In this document: piece by piece, positions 9,149-21,857 of the stretch
How positions within the stretch are numbered: position 1 is the first letter of the stretch
Layout: every line of letters begins with the position of its first letter
Assembly: GCA_024402115.1 (NCBI GenBank)
Contig: JAKSJQ010000006.1
Span: 16,129 to 80,128, forward strand
Reading direction: 5' to 3'
Length of the DNA: 64,000 bases
Origin: Bacteroidales bacterium
Lineage (GTDB): Bacteria; Bacteroidota; Bacteroidia; Bacteroidales; UBA932
Translations under genes and position numbers: made by a program
Notes under the pieces: generated by a model
What the model saw: only the letters and a program-made list of their open reading frames with translations
Database searches by the model: none
Told to the model about the DNA's origin: nothing

Positions 9149-9943
9149 ATGAACTTCAGAAAAACCTTACTTTCAGTAGGTCTCGCGCTCGTCGGCGTTG
9201 CTGCGTTCGCACAGACTCCAAGGTATGCTGACTCGGACATCAACTTCGAGAAGTATTTCAAGCCTGCGACTGAGACTCCAGCTTCTCCAGACGCACAGGG
9301 TTTCATCCGCCGCTGGCTCATGCTCGATCCTATCAGCAAGCCAAACCGCGGTAACACCGTATTCATTGACTCTTATATCCGCGACGCTTTCGCACGCGAG
9401 TATTATAAGGGCCAGTTCGCTTCAATGTCTGACCTCGCTCTCCTTCCTAAGGATGGCCAGAAGATCAAGAAGGTTGTCGTTGACGCACAGAAGCCTGTTG
9501 ACCTCTCTGCAGGCAGACCGATGTTCATGGCAGAGCCTGAGCTCATCCAGGAGAAGGTGACCCTCACCTGGCATGCCCTCGACTCAAACTTCCCTAACGT
9601 GAAGCTTTTCCGCTTCGCTACCGGTCAGGGTCTCACCCGCTACGGTGTGATCTTCAATGTTGTCACCGTCATCAACTGCGATGAGGACATCGAGAACGTA
9701 CGTCTCGCCACCGGTTCAAACTCAGCATCAATGTGGTGGGTTAACGGCGAAGAGGCTGTCATCATGTCAGGTGACCGCCGTATGGTTCAGGACGACTGCG
9801 CATCTGCACGTCTCACCCTCCACAAGGGCAAGAACATCCTCAGGGGCGCCATCATCAACGGTCCTGGTATGAGTGACATGATCGTCCGCTTCATCGACGA
9901 GGCAGGCAACCCAGTCAAGAACTTCACTGTAACAACCAAGTAA
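9149..9943 (+). CDS. Secreted protein of unknown function, GH43 partner
   Basis: A 264-residue protein. The start at 9149 is chosen because it begins a clean signal peptide (MNFRKTLLSVGLALVGVAAFAQ); an earlier ATG at 9092 would add an unrelated 19 residues. The mature protein has GFIRRWLMLDPI, a basic KKVVVDAQ strand and a later beta-rich part with SNSASMWWVNGEEAVI. The last motif resembles the jelly-roll ligand-binding domains of GH2 and PA14-type proteins, in which a Trp-Val-Asn-Gly turn is common. That suggests carbohydrate binding, but I do not recognise the family and see no catalytic signature. It is 17 bases ahead of a GH43 gene with a strong ribosome binding site between, so the two are co-transcribed. 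Confidence 0.75.
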   Translation: MNFRKTLLSVGLALVGVAAFAQTPRYADSDINFEKYFKPATETPASPDAQGFIRRWLMLDPISKPNRGNTVFIDSYIRDAFAREYYKGQFASMSDLALLPKDGQKIKKVVVDAQKPVDLSAGRPMFMAEPELIQEKVTLTWHALDSNFPNVKLFRFATGQGLTRYGVIFNVVTVINCDEDIENVRLATGSNSASMWWVNGEEAVIMSGDRRMVQDDCASARLTLHKGKNILRGAIINGPGMSDMIVRFIDEAGNPVKNFTVTTK

Positions 9944-9944
9944 G

Positions 9945-9951
9945 AAGGAGG
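9945..9951 (+). promoter_or_regulatory. Strong Shine-Dalgarno sequence before GH43
   Basis: AAGGAGG, nine bases before the ATG at 9961, is a near-perfect match to the 16S anti-SD. Most genes in this window lack one, as usual in Bacteroidota, so this gene may be translated by a more classical route. Confidence 0.7.
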
Positions 9952-9960
9952 AATACTAAT

Positions 9961-11397
9961 ATGAAAACTACTAAGATACTTTTCGGTACAGCTGCTATTC
10001 TTCTTTCAGCTGCATCAGCATCAGCACAGATCGGCAAGCCATTCATCCATGACCCTTCAACCATCATGGAGTGCGACGGCAAGTACTATACTTTCGGAAC
10101 CGGTGGCGGCGGACTCATCTCTGCTGACGGTTACACCTGGGACGGCGGCGCAGTACGCCCGGGCGGTGGAGCTGCTCCTGACGCAGTGAAGATCGGCGAC
10201 CGTTACCTCGTAGGTTACTCTGCTACAGGTGGTGGACTCGGTGGCGGTCATGCAGGCCGTGTTCTCACCATGTGGAACAAGACTCTTGATCCAAACTCTC
10301 CTGATTTCGAATATTCAGAGCCTATCCAGGTTGCTGAGTCTGTAGTTGACGAGGACTGCGACGCAATCGACGTTTCATTCCTCCTCGATCCTACCACCGG
10401 CCGCCTCTGGTGCACCTACGGTACCTATTTCGGCAACATCCGCCTCGTCGAGCTCGATCCTAAGACCGGTGCCCGCATGCCTGGCAACAAGGCTGTCGAC
10501 GTAGCTATCGACTGCGAGGCTTCCGACCTCATCTACAAGGATGGCTGGTATTACCTCCTCGGTACCCACGGTACCTGCTGCGACGGTGTGAACTCTACCT
10601 ACAACATCATCTGCGGCCGTTCACGCGTCGTTACCGGTCCTTACTATGACAACATGGGCCGTGACATGATGCTCGGTGGCGGTAAGATGGTCATCGGTTC
10701 AGGTCGTGAGCGCACTTTCGGTGCAGGTCACTTCGGCCGCATGGTTGAGGAAGAGGGTGTTGAGAAGTGCTCATTCCACTGGGAGGGTGACCTCGACCGT
10801 TCAGGTCGCAGCGTCCTCGCTGTAGAGCCTCTCGTATGGGTCAACGGATGGCCTGTATGCGGTAAGAAGGTTAAGGATGGCGAGTACTCTATCCAGTCAG
10901 TAAGACGTGGCTACGGCCTCGAGCTTACCGTTGACTTCCAGCGTTCAAACATCCAGCGTGTCGCTCGTGGTGCAGACGTTCCTGACGTTGCTCTCGAGAA
11001 CCAGAAGCTCGCTGAGGTTATCGGTACCTGGCCAACCGGCAATACCGAGGTTCGCTGCTGCGATTACATGAACCGCCCTCACCAGAACTGGGTCATCACT
11101 TCAGTTCCTGAGCTCGGCGGAACCATCGCAGGCTCTTACGTGAAGATCACCATCGCAGGTACAAACCGTGCACTTGCTGCCAAGGCTGGCGCAGAGCTCG
11201 AGACCGTTCCTGAGTTCACCGGTGCTGACGAGCAGCTCTGGAGAATCGATCAGCTTACTGACGGTACCTACAGGCTCTCTCCAAAGGCTGTCCCTGGCTG
11301 CTCAGAGAAGCTCTGCCTCGTATGTACTTCAGACAGCAACGTTTCTCTCGCCAAGTTCGATATGAACAGCGACAACTGCAAGTGGATGTTCGAGTAA
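9961..11397 (+). CDS. GH43 glycosidase with C-terminal ricin-type beta-trefoil
   Basis: A 478-residue secreted protein (signal peptide to ASASAQ, about residue 22). The catalytic propeller has all three GH43 acids in order: Asp31 in FIHDPSTI, Asp137 in AIDVSF and Glu186 in DCEASDLIYKDGWYYLLGTHG-like sequence. The short spacing and the Cys-containing GTCCDG loop recall arabinan endo-1,5-alpha-L-arabinanase-type GH43 members, but arabinofuranosidase is equally possible. From about residue 355 the sequence (HQNWVITSV, QLWRIDQL, CKWMFE) is a ricin-type beta-trefoil lectin domain expected to bind galactose, arabinose or xylose units. Co-transcribed with the unknown secreted protein upstream; a terminator follows. 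Confidence 0.9.
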   Translation: MKTTKILFGTAAILLSAASASAQIGKPFIHDPSTIMECDGKYYTFGTGGGGLISADGYTWDGGAVRPGGGAAPDAVKIGDRYLVGYSATGGGLGGGHAGRVLTMWNKTLDPNSPDFEYSEPIQVAESVVDEDCDAIDVSFLLDPTTGRLWCTYGTYFGNIRLVELDPKTGARMPGNKAVDVAIDCEASDLIYKDGWYYLLGTHGTCCDGVNSTYNIICGRSRVVTGPYYDNMGRDMMLGGGKMVIGSGRERTFGAGHFGRMVEEEGVEKCSFHWEGDLDRSGRSVLAVEPLVWVNGWPVCGKKVKDGEYSIQSVRRGYGLELTVDFQRSNIQRVARGADVPDVALENQKLAEVIGTWPTGNTEVRCCDYMNRPHQNWVITSVPELGGTIAGSYVKITIAGTNRALAAKAGAELETVPEFTGADEQLWRIDQLTDGTYRLSPKAVPGCSEKLCLVCTSDSNVSLAKFDMNSDNCKWMFE

Positions 11398-11432
11398 TCT
11401 AAAACCACACGCCTAAAAGGCTATAAAATTGG

Positions 11433-11470
11433 ACAAGTGAAGGTTTTTATGCCTGCACTTGTTTTTTTTT
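11433..11470 (+). terminator. Rho-independent terminator after GH43-ricin gene
   Basis: ACAAGTG pairs with CACTTGT, with an inner AGG/CCT extension after one mismatch, and nine T follow. It is 35 bases beyond the GH43 stop. Confidence 0.8.
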
Positions 11471-11493
11471 GCTATATTAGTCACACTTTTTAA

Positions 11494-14364
<2,871 letters not shown>

Positions 14365-14377
14365 GCCATACGATTCA

Positions 14378-16639
14378 ATGAAATCTAACCTTACCGCATT
14401 CTTAGCATGTGCCGTTGCCGCCCTTTCCGGCTGCAGTGGCCCTTCTGCTGCAGACCCTGTCGACATCACCACTTCGAACGGAGTCCTTTCAATCGTCCCA
14501 TTGACTGACAATACAGTCAGGATCAAGGTCAAGGGCCCTGAGACCCTTACTCTCGACGAAATCTATTACACAGAGAACGTGAAGGCTCCCCGCTACAGCG
14601 TCGAGGAGTCGGATGCGTCAGTGAAGGTGAGCCAGAAGGGCATCGTCACCGTGTTCGACAAGGCTTCCGAGTCTCTCAGCTACTATGACGCAAAGGGCAA
14701 TCTCCTTTTCTCAGAGGCCGAGGGCACGAGAAAGGTCGAGGCTGCCGATATCTCCGGAAGGCCTATGGCAAGTGTCGCCCAGACCTTCGTTCAGCCTGAG
14801 GGCGAGCATCTCTTCGGACTCGGCCAGTTCCAGGACGGTTACCTTGACGTGAGCGGTCTCACCAGACGTCTCACCCAGGTGAATACCCAGATATCCATCC
14901 CTGTGGTCATCTCGAACAAGGGTTATGGCCTCATGTGGAACAACTACGGTATGGTTGACTTCAACCCTTCAACCCAGACCGTCGCTCTCGATGAGATCGT
15001 CGAGGACGATGCCCAGGGCGTGGTCGTGAATGCCACCAGCACCCACGGAAACGTGCGCGAGCGCCGTTTCTTCGCGAACTTCACCGCAGAGATCGAGGTC
15101 CCTGCAGACGGCGAGTACTCGCTTCTTCTCGACGTGGGACAGGCTATGGCGCGCAGACACTGGCTCTCAGTCGACGGCAATGTGCTCTTCGACGTGAACA
15201 ATACCTGGCTTCCTCCTACCTCTTCTGTCAAGACCCACCTTTCTGCCGGCAAGCATGTCGTTGAGGTCCATGGATCGAGAGGTGACGCTCCTACAGTGGG
15301 TTGGAGGCTTGCTGACGGCACCACCGAGTTCAGCTCTCCTGTCGCAGAAGGTCTCGACTACACCGTGTTCGCAGGAACTGCCGACGATGTCGTGTCATCG
15401 TTCCGCAACCTTACCGGAAAGGCTCCTCAGATTCCTGAGTGGGCACTCGGATATGTTCACTGCCGCGAGCGCTACAAGTCTCAGGACGACATTCTCGAGA
15501 ATGCGCGCACCTTCGTTGAGAAGAACATTCCTGTAGGCGTGATCGTCCAGGACTGGCAGTGGTGGGGCAACACCGGATGGAACTCGATGGAGTTCGACCC
15601 GGAGAACTATCCTGAGCCTGAGAAGCTCGTCGACCAGCTCCACGACATGGGTATGAGATTCATGCTCTCAGTATGGTCTAAGGTAGACAGGAACAGCAAT
15701 CTCGGTAAGGAACTCGAGGCACGCGGCTACTATATCGACGGTACAGACTGGCTCGATTTCTTCAACCCTGAGGCTACCAGCTTCTATTGGAAGAACTTCT
15801 CTGACAGGCTCGTCAGCCTCGGCATCGATGCATGGTGGTTTGACGCTACCGAACCTGAGAATGACGACCTCGTAGGCAGGACAGTCGGCAAGGACGAACT
15901 CCCTGGCGAGATCTTCAGGAACGTATATCCTGTCAAGGTTGTGAATACCATGTACAACGGTCTCAAGAAGGCCCGCAACGGCGAGGAACCGCTCATCCTT
16001 ACCCGCAGCGCTGCCCCTGGAATGCAGAAGTACGGTGCAGTCACCTGGAGCGGTGACGTCGGAAATGACTGGGAGACTCTCCGCCGCCAGATCGTCGGCG
16101 GTCTCGGCATGATGTGCGCAGGCCAGCCTTGGTGGACCTACGATGCAGGCGGATTCTTCCGTCCGCGCGACCAGTATGAGGATGCGGCATATCAGGAGCG
16201 CATGCTCCGCTGGATCCAGACCTCAGTGATGCTTCCTATCATGCGCGTTCACGGCTACATGAGTAACACCGAGCCTTGGCGCTACTCAGAGGAGACCGAG
16301 AAGCTCTTCGCGAAGGCAATCAATGACCGCTACGAGCTCCTTCCATACATCAAGCAGTGCGCGAAGAAGGTCGCAAAGGAGAACTACACCCTCATGCGCC
16401 CTCTCGTGTTCGACTTCCCTTCAGACGAGCAGGCGATGCTTCAGGATACCGAGTACATGTTCGGTCCAAAGTACCTCGTATGTCCGGTGATCGCCGAGAA
16501 CCTCACTTCAATGCAGGTCTACCTCCCTCAGAACGCAAAGGGATGGACCAGCACCGCCGACGGTAAGAAGTATGACGGAGGACAGTATGTGATTGTTGCG
16601 GTCAGCGCAGATTCAGTTCCAGTATTTGAAAGAAACTAA
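14378..16639 (+). CDS. GH31 alpha-xylosidase-like lipoprotein
   Basis: A 753-residue lipoprotein; the ATG at 14378 begins a proper signal with lipobox AALSGC, whereas an upstream ATG at 14333 overlaps the esterase gene and adds a non-signal segment. The N-terminal beta-sandwich carries HLFGLGQFQDG; a PA14-like insert spans about residues 225-335; the barrel has VIVQDWQWWG, the nucleophile Asp489 in WWFDATEPEN and the acid/base Asp560 in WSGDVGNDW. The insert and the WWFDATEPE motif match alpha-xylosidases of this family better than alpha-glucosidases. In complex xylan loci of Bacteroides, a GH31 removes alpha-xylose side groups from arabinoxylan; that role fits here, xyloglucan being the alternative. 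Confidence 0.9.
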   Translation: MKSNLTAFLACAVAALSGCSGPSAADPVDITTSNGVLSIVPLTDNTVRIKVKGPETLTLDEIYYTENVKAPRYSVEESDASVKVSQKGIVTVFDKASESLSYYDAKGNLLFSEAEGTRKVEAADISGRPMASVAQTFVQPEGEHLFGLGQFQDGYLDVSGLTRRLTQVNTQISIPVVISNKGYGLMWNNYGMVDFNPSTQTVALDEIVEDDAQGVVVNATSTHGNVRERRFFANFTAEIEVPADGEYSLLLDVGQAMARRHWLSVDGNVLFDVNNTWLPPTSSVKTHLSAGKHVVEVHGSRGDAPTVGWRLADGTTEFSSPVAEGLDYTVFAGTADDVVSSFRNLTGKAPQIPEWALGYVHCRERYKSQDDILENARTFVEKNIPVGVIVQDWQWWGNTGWNSMEFDPENYPEPEKLVDQLHDMGMRFMLSVWSKVDRNSNLGKELEARGYYIDGTDWLDFFNPEATSFYWKNFSDRLVSLGIDAWWFDATEPENDDLVGRTVGKDELPGEIFRNVYPVKVVNTMYNGLKKARNGEEPLILTRSAAPGMQKYGAVTWSGDVGNDWETLRRQIVGGLGMMCAGQPWWTYDAGGFFRPRDQYEDAAYQERMLRWIQTSVMLPIMRVHGYMSNTEPWRYSEETEKLFAKAINDRYELLPYIKQCAKKVAKENYTLMRPLVFDFPSDEQAMLQDTEYMFGPKYLVCPVIAENLTSMQVYLPQNAKGWTSTADGKKYDGGQYVIVAVSADSVPVFERN

Positions 16640-16647
16640 GCGATTAT

Positions 16648-19416
16648 ATGAAGAAGACCATGTATTGTGCAGCCATCATGGCTGCGATGGTTTGCTCATG
16701 TGCTCCCAAGCAGAGCGGAGAGATCCCTCTCGTCTACAGCGTGGAGAACAGCGGAGCATCCTATGCTAAACCTGAACTTCCTGCCTTCGAGGACCTCACC
16801 CATTGTGTGACCCTTCCGGACCCTCTCGAGTGGTCTGACGGCAGCGGACGCGTCAGCGACTTCTCCCAGTGGGAGCGCAGGCGTAATGAGATCATGGCTG
16901 AGCTCTATGAATACGAAGTCGGTTGGAAGCCGGAGACCCCGAAGGAGTGCGTGAAGGCGAGAGTGCAGGGTGATACCCTCCTCATCGTCGAGGTGACCGT
17001 TAAGGATTCTGTCCTCACCATGCACTGCCCAGTCAAGCTTCCTCCTGTCGAGGGACCTCATCCTGCGATCATCGGTCTTGGATTCGGAACCAACCCAGGC
17101 AGCCTTCCGAAGGAGATTTTCGACAGCAGAGACATCGCAGTCATCAGCTTCCCTTTCATGGAGGTCATGAGCCATACCCAGGTACGTGGAAACGAGCCTG
17201 TGAACAGACTCTATCCTGAATATGAGGAGAATGGAGCATACAGCATGTGGCCTTGGGGCGTCAGCCGCCTCATCGACGGTCTCGAGCAGGTTCAGGACCA
17301 GCTTCCTATCGACCTCAAACACCTCGCTATCTCAGGTTGCTCATACGCTGGAAAGATGGCTCTCTGGTCAGGTGCCCTCGATGAGCGTATCGCTCTCACC
17401 ATCGCTCAGGAGCCAGGTGGCGGCGGAGCTGCCTCATGGCGCTATACTGAGACCCTCGGTTGGGTCGAGAGACTCGGCGCTACCAACTTCTCATGGTTCA
17501 AGGAGAGCATGAGACAGTTCGAGGGCGCGAATGTTTCCAAGCTCCCTATGGACCATCATGAGCTCTGCGCTCTCGTCGCTCCACGTGCCCTTCTCGTGCT
17601 CGGCAACACCGATTATGAGTGGCTCGCAGACGAGTCCGGCTACGTTTCATGCGTGGCTGCCCGCAAGGTATGGGAGGAGTTCGGAATCGAGGACCGCATG
17701 GGCTACAGCATCCAGGGCGACCACATGCACTGCAGGCTTCCTGAGGAGCAGTATGCAGACGTGGAGTGCTTCGTGGACAGGTTCCTCCTCGGCAAGGAGG
17801 TTGAGACCAATGTGACCAAGGCCCCTATGTTCGCTGACGTGGACGCAGAGTCATGGATGATGTGGGACAAGGCTCTCGCAGTCAACCCTATCGGAAACAC
17901 CGACCTTCCGGATCCGGATATCGTCAGGGTGGGAGAGGACTTCTATCTCGTGTCCACCACCATGTACTTCTGCCCTATGGTCCCTATCTTCCACAGCCGC
18001 GACCTCGTTCATTGGGAGGTCATCAGCTATGTGGACGACTGCATCGAGCCTGATGCCGACTGCTACAACCTCCGTGACGGCAAGAATGCCTACGGAAAGG
18101 GTCAGTGGGCAACCTCGCTCCAGTACCATGACGGATATTTCTATGTTCTCTTCGTCGCAAACGACCAGCAGAAATCATATATCTACCGCACCAACGACCC
18201 TTACAAGAGCAACTGGGAGCGTCTCACCGTGTTCGACAAGAACTTCTTCCACGATGCGTCCCTGCTCTTCGACAACGACGGCCGCGTATATGTGATCTAC
18301 GGCAACACCGAGATCCACCTCACCGAGCTCAGACCTGACCTCAGCGCAGTCCTCGATGGCGGCGTGGACAAGGTGATCATCACCGAGGACAGGGAGACCT
18401 TCCAGCTCGGTGCCGAGGGATCACGCTTCTACCATATCGGAGAGTACTACTACAACATGGTCATCGACTGGCCTCGCGGTGGTCACCGTACCGAGAGGTG
18501 CTTCAGGAGCAAGAACATCGAAGGCCCTTACGAGGCCATGCCTTCTTGCGACGGTACTCTCGGAGGCCGTGGCGACGGTATCGCACAGGGTCCTATCGTG
18601 GACACTCCGAACGGAGACTGGTACGCTTGTCTCTTCCAGGATCACGGCGGAGTTGGCCGTCTCTGCACCATCCAGCCTGTCAGCTGGGTTGACGGATGGC
18701 CGATCTGCGGCGTCGACACCAAACCTCTCGAGACCGTGCGTGTGAACCTTCCTGCATCTGGAAAGGAATATCTCCACGACAGTGACGAGTTCTCAGACAA
18801 GAGTCTCGGTCTTGTATGGCAGTGGAACCACAAGCCGATCGGTGACGCATGGTCGCTCAAGGCTCGCAAGGGCTGGCTCCGCCTCACTACAGCGCAGCTC
18901 GCAACCGGTCTTTCTGATGCCCGCAACACTCTTACCATGAGGACCTTCGGCCCTAAGAGCACCACCGAGACCAAGATGGACGCAAAGGGCATGAAGGCCG
19001 GCGATTATGCAGGTATCTGCGCATTCCAGAGCAACCGCGCGATGATAGGCGTGCAGGTCGCAGAGGATGGCAGCAAGAAACTCGTCGCATGTTCTGAGTC
19101 TCCTGCTCCTCGCTTCCCTCGCGGCATGAATCTTCCAGAGGGAGTGACCCTTCCTAAGGGCGGTCTCCAGGAAGTGTATTCAGAGCCTCTCCAGTCCGAT
19201 GTCGTATATCTCAAGGTCATCTACGACTTCACCAAGGACATCGCACGCCTCGCATACAGCTACGACGGCAAGCAGTGGAACCAGGTCGACTATGAGCTCC
19301 GCATGCGTTTCTCTCTCGACTATTTCACCGGCTACAGGAGCGTTCTCTTCAATTACGCGACCACCCAGCTCGGCGGATATGCTGACTTCGACTACTATCA
19401 TGAATATAAGAACTAA
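16648..19416 (+). CDS. CE15 glucuronoyl esterase-like / GH43 fusion lipoprotein
   Basis: A 922-residue lipoprotein (lipobox MVCSC). Residues ~35-385 are a CE15-type alpha/beta hydrolase: nucleophile Ser232 in GCSYAGK, the QEPGGGGAASWRY loop and catalytic His in GDHMHC. CE15 enzymes cut ester bonds between 4-O-methyl-glucuronate of xylan and lignin; they normally have GCSRxGK, so Arg is replaced by Tyr (residue 233). Residues ~410-700 are a GH43 propeller with Asp422 in PDPDIVRVG, Asp536 in FHDASLLF and Glu590 in GAEGSRFYHI, followed by a beta-sandwich (residues ~700-922, TQLGGYADFDYYHEY ending) typical of beta-xylosidase/arabinofuranosidase GH43 proteins. It lies 8 bases after GH31 and 6 before GH95. 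A CE15-GH43 polypeptide could remove an ester-linked glucuronate and then the sugar beside it. Confidence 0.88.
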   Translation: MKKTMYCAAIMAAMVCSCAPKQSGEIPLVYSVENSGASYAKPELPAFEDLTHCVTLPDPLEWSDGSGRVSDFSQWERRRNEIMAELYEYEVGWKPETPKECVKARVQGDTLLIVEVTVKDSVLTMHCPVKLPPVEGPHPAIIGLGFGTNPGSLPKEIFDSRDIAVISFPFMEVMSHTQVRGNEPVNRLYPEYEENGAYSMWPWGVSRLIDGLEQVQDQLPIDLKHLAISGCSYAGKMALWSGALDERIALTIAQEPGGGGAASWRYTETLGWVERLGATNFSWFKESMRQFEGANVSKLPMDHHELCALVAPRALLVLGNTDYEWLADESGYVSCVAARKVWEEFGIEDRMGYSIQGDHMHCRLPEEQYADVECFVDRFLLGKEVETNVTKAPMFADVDAESWMMWDKALAVNPIGNTDLPDPDIVRVGEDFYLVSTTMYFCPMVPIFHSRDLVHWEVISYVDDCIEPDADCYNLRDGKNAYGKGQWATSLQYHDGYFYVLFVANDQQKSYIYRTNDPYKSNWERLTVFDKNFFHDASLLFDNDGRVYVIYGNTEIHLTELRPDLSAVLDGGVDKVIITEDRETFQLGAEGSRFYHIGEYYYNMVIDWPRGGHRTERCFRSKNIEGPYEAMPSCDGTLGGRGDGIAQGPIVDTPNGDWYACLFQDHGGVGRLCTIQPVSWVDGWPICGVDTKPLETVRVNLPASGKEYLHDSDEFSDKSLGLVWQWNHKPIGDAWSLKARKGWLRLTTAQLATGLSDARNTLTMRTFGPKSTTETKMDAKGMKAGDYAGICAFQSNRAMIGVQVAEDGSKKLVACSESPAPRFPRGMNLPEGVTLPKGGLQEVYSEPLQSDVVYLKVIYDFTKDIARLAYSYDGKQWNQVDYELRMRFSLDYFTGYRSVLFNYATTQLGGYADFDYYHEYKN

Positions 19417-19422
19417 CCGGAT

Positions 19423-21792
19423 ATGAAACGACTTTTTACAGTTCTCGCAGGTATGCTCGTATGGGCATCTGCCTGCTTTGCGCAGGATCGCCTCTGGTAC
19501 GATGCTCCTGCCAGCCAGTGGCTTGAGGCCCTCCCTCTGGGTAACTCCCACATGGGTGCGATGGTGTTCGGCGGCGTCGCTGACGAGCGCATACAGCTCA
19601 ACGAGGAGACTTTCTGGAGCGGCAAGCCTCACCATAACAACAGCTCCACCGCACTTGCTCACCTTCCAGAGGTGCGCGCCCTCATCGCTGAGGGTAGGGA
19701 GGAGGAAGCCGAGAAGCTCCTTGATAGGGAGTTCATCATCGGACCTCATGGAATGAAGTACCTCACTCTCGGTAGCCTCCGCATCCATTTTGCTGGAATC
19801 GGTGAGGCTAGCGACTATGTCAGGGATCTCGACCTCAACTCTGCGGTCAGCAGCGTCAGCTTCAATGCGGACGGCGTACATTACACCAGGACAGTGTTCA
19901 CATCTCTTGCAGATGATGTCGTTGTGGTACGCTTCGACGCGGATAAGAAGAATTCTCTCAACTTCACCATCACTCAGGATTGCGTTTTCCCTATCGACGT
20001 GGTCGCAAAGGGCAACGTCCTCACTTCCACTATCCAGGGTGTGGAGCATGAGGGTATCGAGGCCGGCCTCTTCGCAGAGTGCCGTACGGTGGTGGATACT
20101 GACGGTGAGGTCTCATCGGCTGACGGCGTGATCACCGTATCGGGCGCAAGCTCTGCCATGCTCCTCGTCTCAGCAGCCACCAACTTCGTGAACTATAACG
20201 ATATCTCAGGTGACCCTACCAAGAAGAACGACGCCTACCTCGCAGCAGTGAAGGGCAAGTCCTTCAACAAGCTCCTCAAGCGTCATGTGAAGGAGTATTC
20301 TGCACAGTACGGCAGGGTAGAGCTCAACCTCACCTCAGGTGAGAACGCTAAGCTCCCTACCGACAAGCGACTCGAGAACTTCGCAGGCAGCGACGATATG
20401 GGCATGGTTGCGCTTCTTTTCAACTATGGACGCTACCTCCTCATCAGCTCTTCTCAGCCAGGCGGTCAGCCAGCTAACCTCCAGGGCGTCTGGAACGACG
20501 AAAGGGATGCTCCATGGGACAGCAAGTACACCATCAACATCAACGCCGAGATGAACTACTGGCCAGCTGAGGTGTGCGGTCTCGAGGAGACTCTCGATCC
20601 TCTCTTCAACATGATCAAGGATCTGTCTGTGACCGGTGCCGAGACTGCGCGCGTACTCTATGGCGCAGGTGGCTGGATGGCGCACCACAACACCGACCTC
20701 TGGCGTATCGCAGGTCCGGTGGATGCTGCTCCTTGGGGTATGTTCCCTAACGGCGGCGCATGGCTCGCGACCCATCTCTGGCAGCACTATCTCTACACTC
20801 TCGACAAGAACTTCCTCAAGAAGTGGTATCCTATCCTTAAGGGTGCGGCAGATTTCTATCTCGACTACATGCAGGAGGATCCTGCTACCGGTTGGCTGCT
20901 CGTGACTCCTTCAGTGAGCCCTGAGCACGGTCCGCTCGGCAAGAATACCCCTGTCACCGCAGGCTGCACCATGGACAACCAGATCGCCCGCGACGCGCTC
21001 ACCAGCGTGCTCGAGGCTGCGAAGATCCTCGGCGTGGACAGCGACTACCAGGCAGTTCTCGAGAAGACCATCGCACGCATCCCTCCTATGATGGTAGGTC
21101 AGTATGGACAGCTCCAGGAGTGGATCATCGACGGTGACGATCCTAAGGATGAGCATAGACATATTTCGCATCTCTATGGACTTTACCCATCGGCTCAGAT
21201 CAGCCCATTCACCACTCCGGACTTCTTCAACGCAGCTCGCGTTACCCTCGAGCAGCGCGGTGACATGGCGACTGGCTGGAGCCTCGGCTGGAAGACCAAC
21301 TTCTGGGCTAGGATGCTCGACGGAGACCATGCATTCAATATCCTCAGCAACATGCTCGTGATCCTCAGGCCTACCGCAGGCAGGTTCGGATTCGGCAGGG
21401 GAAGGACCTATCCTAACCTCTTCGACGCCCATCCACCATTCCAGATCGACGGTAACTTCGGCGCATGTGCAGGTGTGGCTGAGATGCTTCTTCAGAGCCA
21501 TGACGGCGCGATCCACGTTCTTCCTGCACTTCCATCAGCATGGAGCGAGGGTAGTGTGAAGGGACTCCGCGCGAGGGGTGCCGCAATCGTCGACATAACC
21601 TGGGACAATGGTAAGGTCAGCACCAAGATCAAGAGGCTCCGCGCAGCAGAGGGCAAGACCGTACGCGTACGTTCGGCAGTCGCTCTCAAGGGACGTGGTC
21701 TCAAGGAAGTGGAATGCGCGGTAGCCGGCATCCACGAGTACGAGCTCCGTCTCGCTCCAGGCCGCAGCAGAACTCTCACATCAGCCAACTAA
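19423..21792 (+). CDS. GH95 alpha-L-fucosidase/alpha-L-galactosidase
   Basis: A 789-residue secreted protein (signal peptide ending ACFAQ). The start [20 protein letters not shown] with GAMVFGG and LNEETFWSG is the GH95 N-terminal signature. The (alpha/alpha)6 barrel has the catalytic Asn pair (Asn372, Asn374) in [12 protein letters not shown], a Glu at 566 in QLQEW and Asp676 in FQIDGNFG, so the active site appears complete. GH95 inverts alpha-L-fucosides or alpha-L-galactosides. Beside GH31, GH43 and esterases, alpha-L-galactosidase acting on cereal glucuronoarabinoxylan side chains is the likely role, as described for a GH95 of the Bacteroides ovatus complex xylan locus; fucosidase cannot be excluded. 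It is the last gene of the esterase-GH31-CE15/GH43-GH95 run. Confidence 0.92.
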   Translation: MKRLFTVLAGMLVWASACFAQDRLWYDAPASQWLEALPLGNSHMGAMVFGGVADERIQLNEETFWSGKPHHNNSSTALAHLPEVRALIAEGREEEAEKLLDREFIIGPHGMKYLTLGSLRIHFAGIGEASDYVRDLDLNSAVSSVSFNADGVHYTRTVFTSLADDVVVVRFDADKKNSLNFTITQDCVFPIDVVAKGNVLTSTIQGVEHEGIEAGLFAECRTVVDTDGEVSSADGVITVSGASSAMLLVSAATNFVNYNDISGDPTKKNDAYLAAVKGKSFNKLLKRHVKEYSAQYGRVELNLTSGENAKLPTDKRLENFAGSDDMGMVALLFNYGRYLLISSSQPGGQPANLQGVWNDERDAPWDSKYTININAEMNYWPAEVCGLEETLDPLFNMIKDLSVTGAETARVLYGAGGWMAHHNTDLWRIAGPVDAAPWGMFPNGGAWLATHLWQHYLYTLDKNFLKKWYPILKGAADFYLDYMQEDPATGWLLVTPSVSPEHGPLGKNTPVTAGCTMDNQIARDALTSVLEAAKILGVDSDYQAVLEKTIARIPPMMVGQYGQLQEWIIDGDDPKDEHRHISHLYGLYPSAQISPFTTPDFFNAARVTLEQRGDMATGWSLGWKTNFWARMLDGDHAFNILSNMLVILRPTAGRFGFGRGRTYPNLFDAHPPFQIDGNFGACAGVAEMLLQSHDGAIHVLPALPSAWSEGSVKGLRARGAAIVDITWDNGKVSTKIKRLRAAEGKTVRVRSAVALKGRGLKEVECAVAGIHEYELRLAPGRSRTLTSAN

Positions 21793-21818
21793 CTGTGGAT
21801 AATTTCCGCAAAAAGCAG

Positions 21819-21826
21819 TAAATTTG
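21819..21826 (+). promoter_or_regulatory. Bacteroidota -7 element for pgi
   Basis: TAAATTTG, 31 bases before the pgi ATG; a -33 match is weak. Confidence 0.6.
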
Positions 21827-21857
21827 CGAGCTAGAAACAATTAAACATCAAATATCT

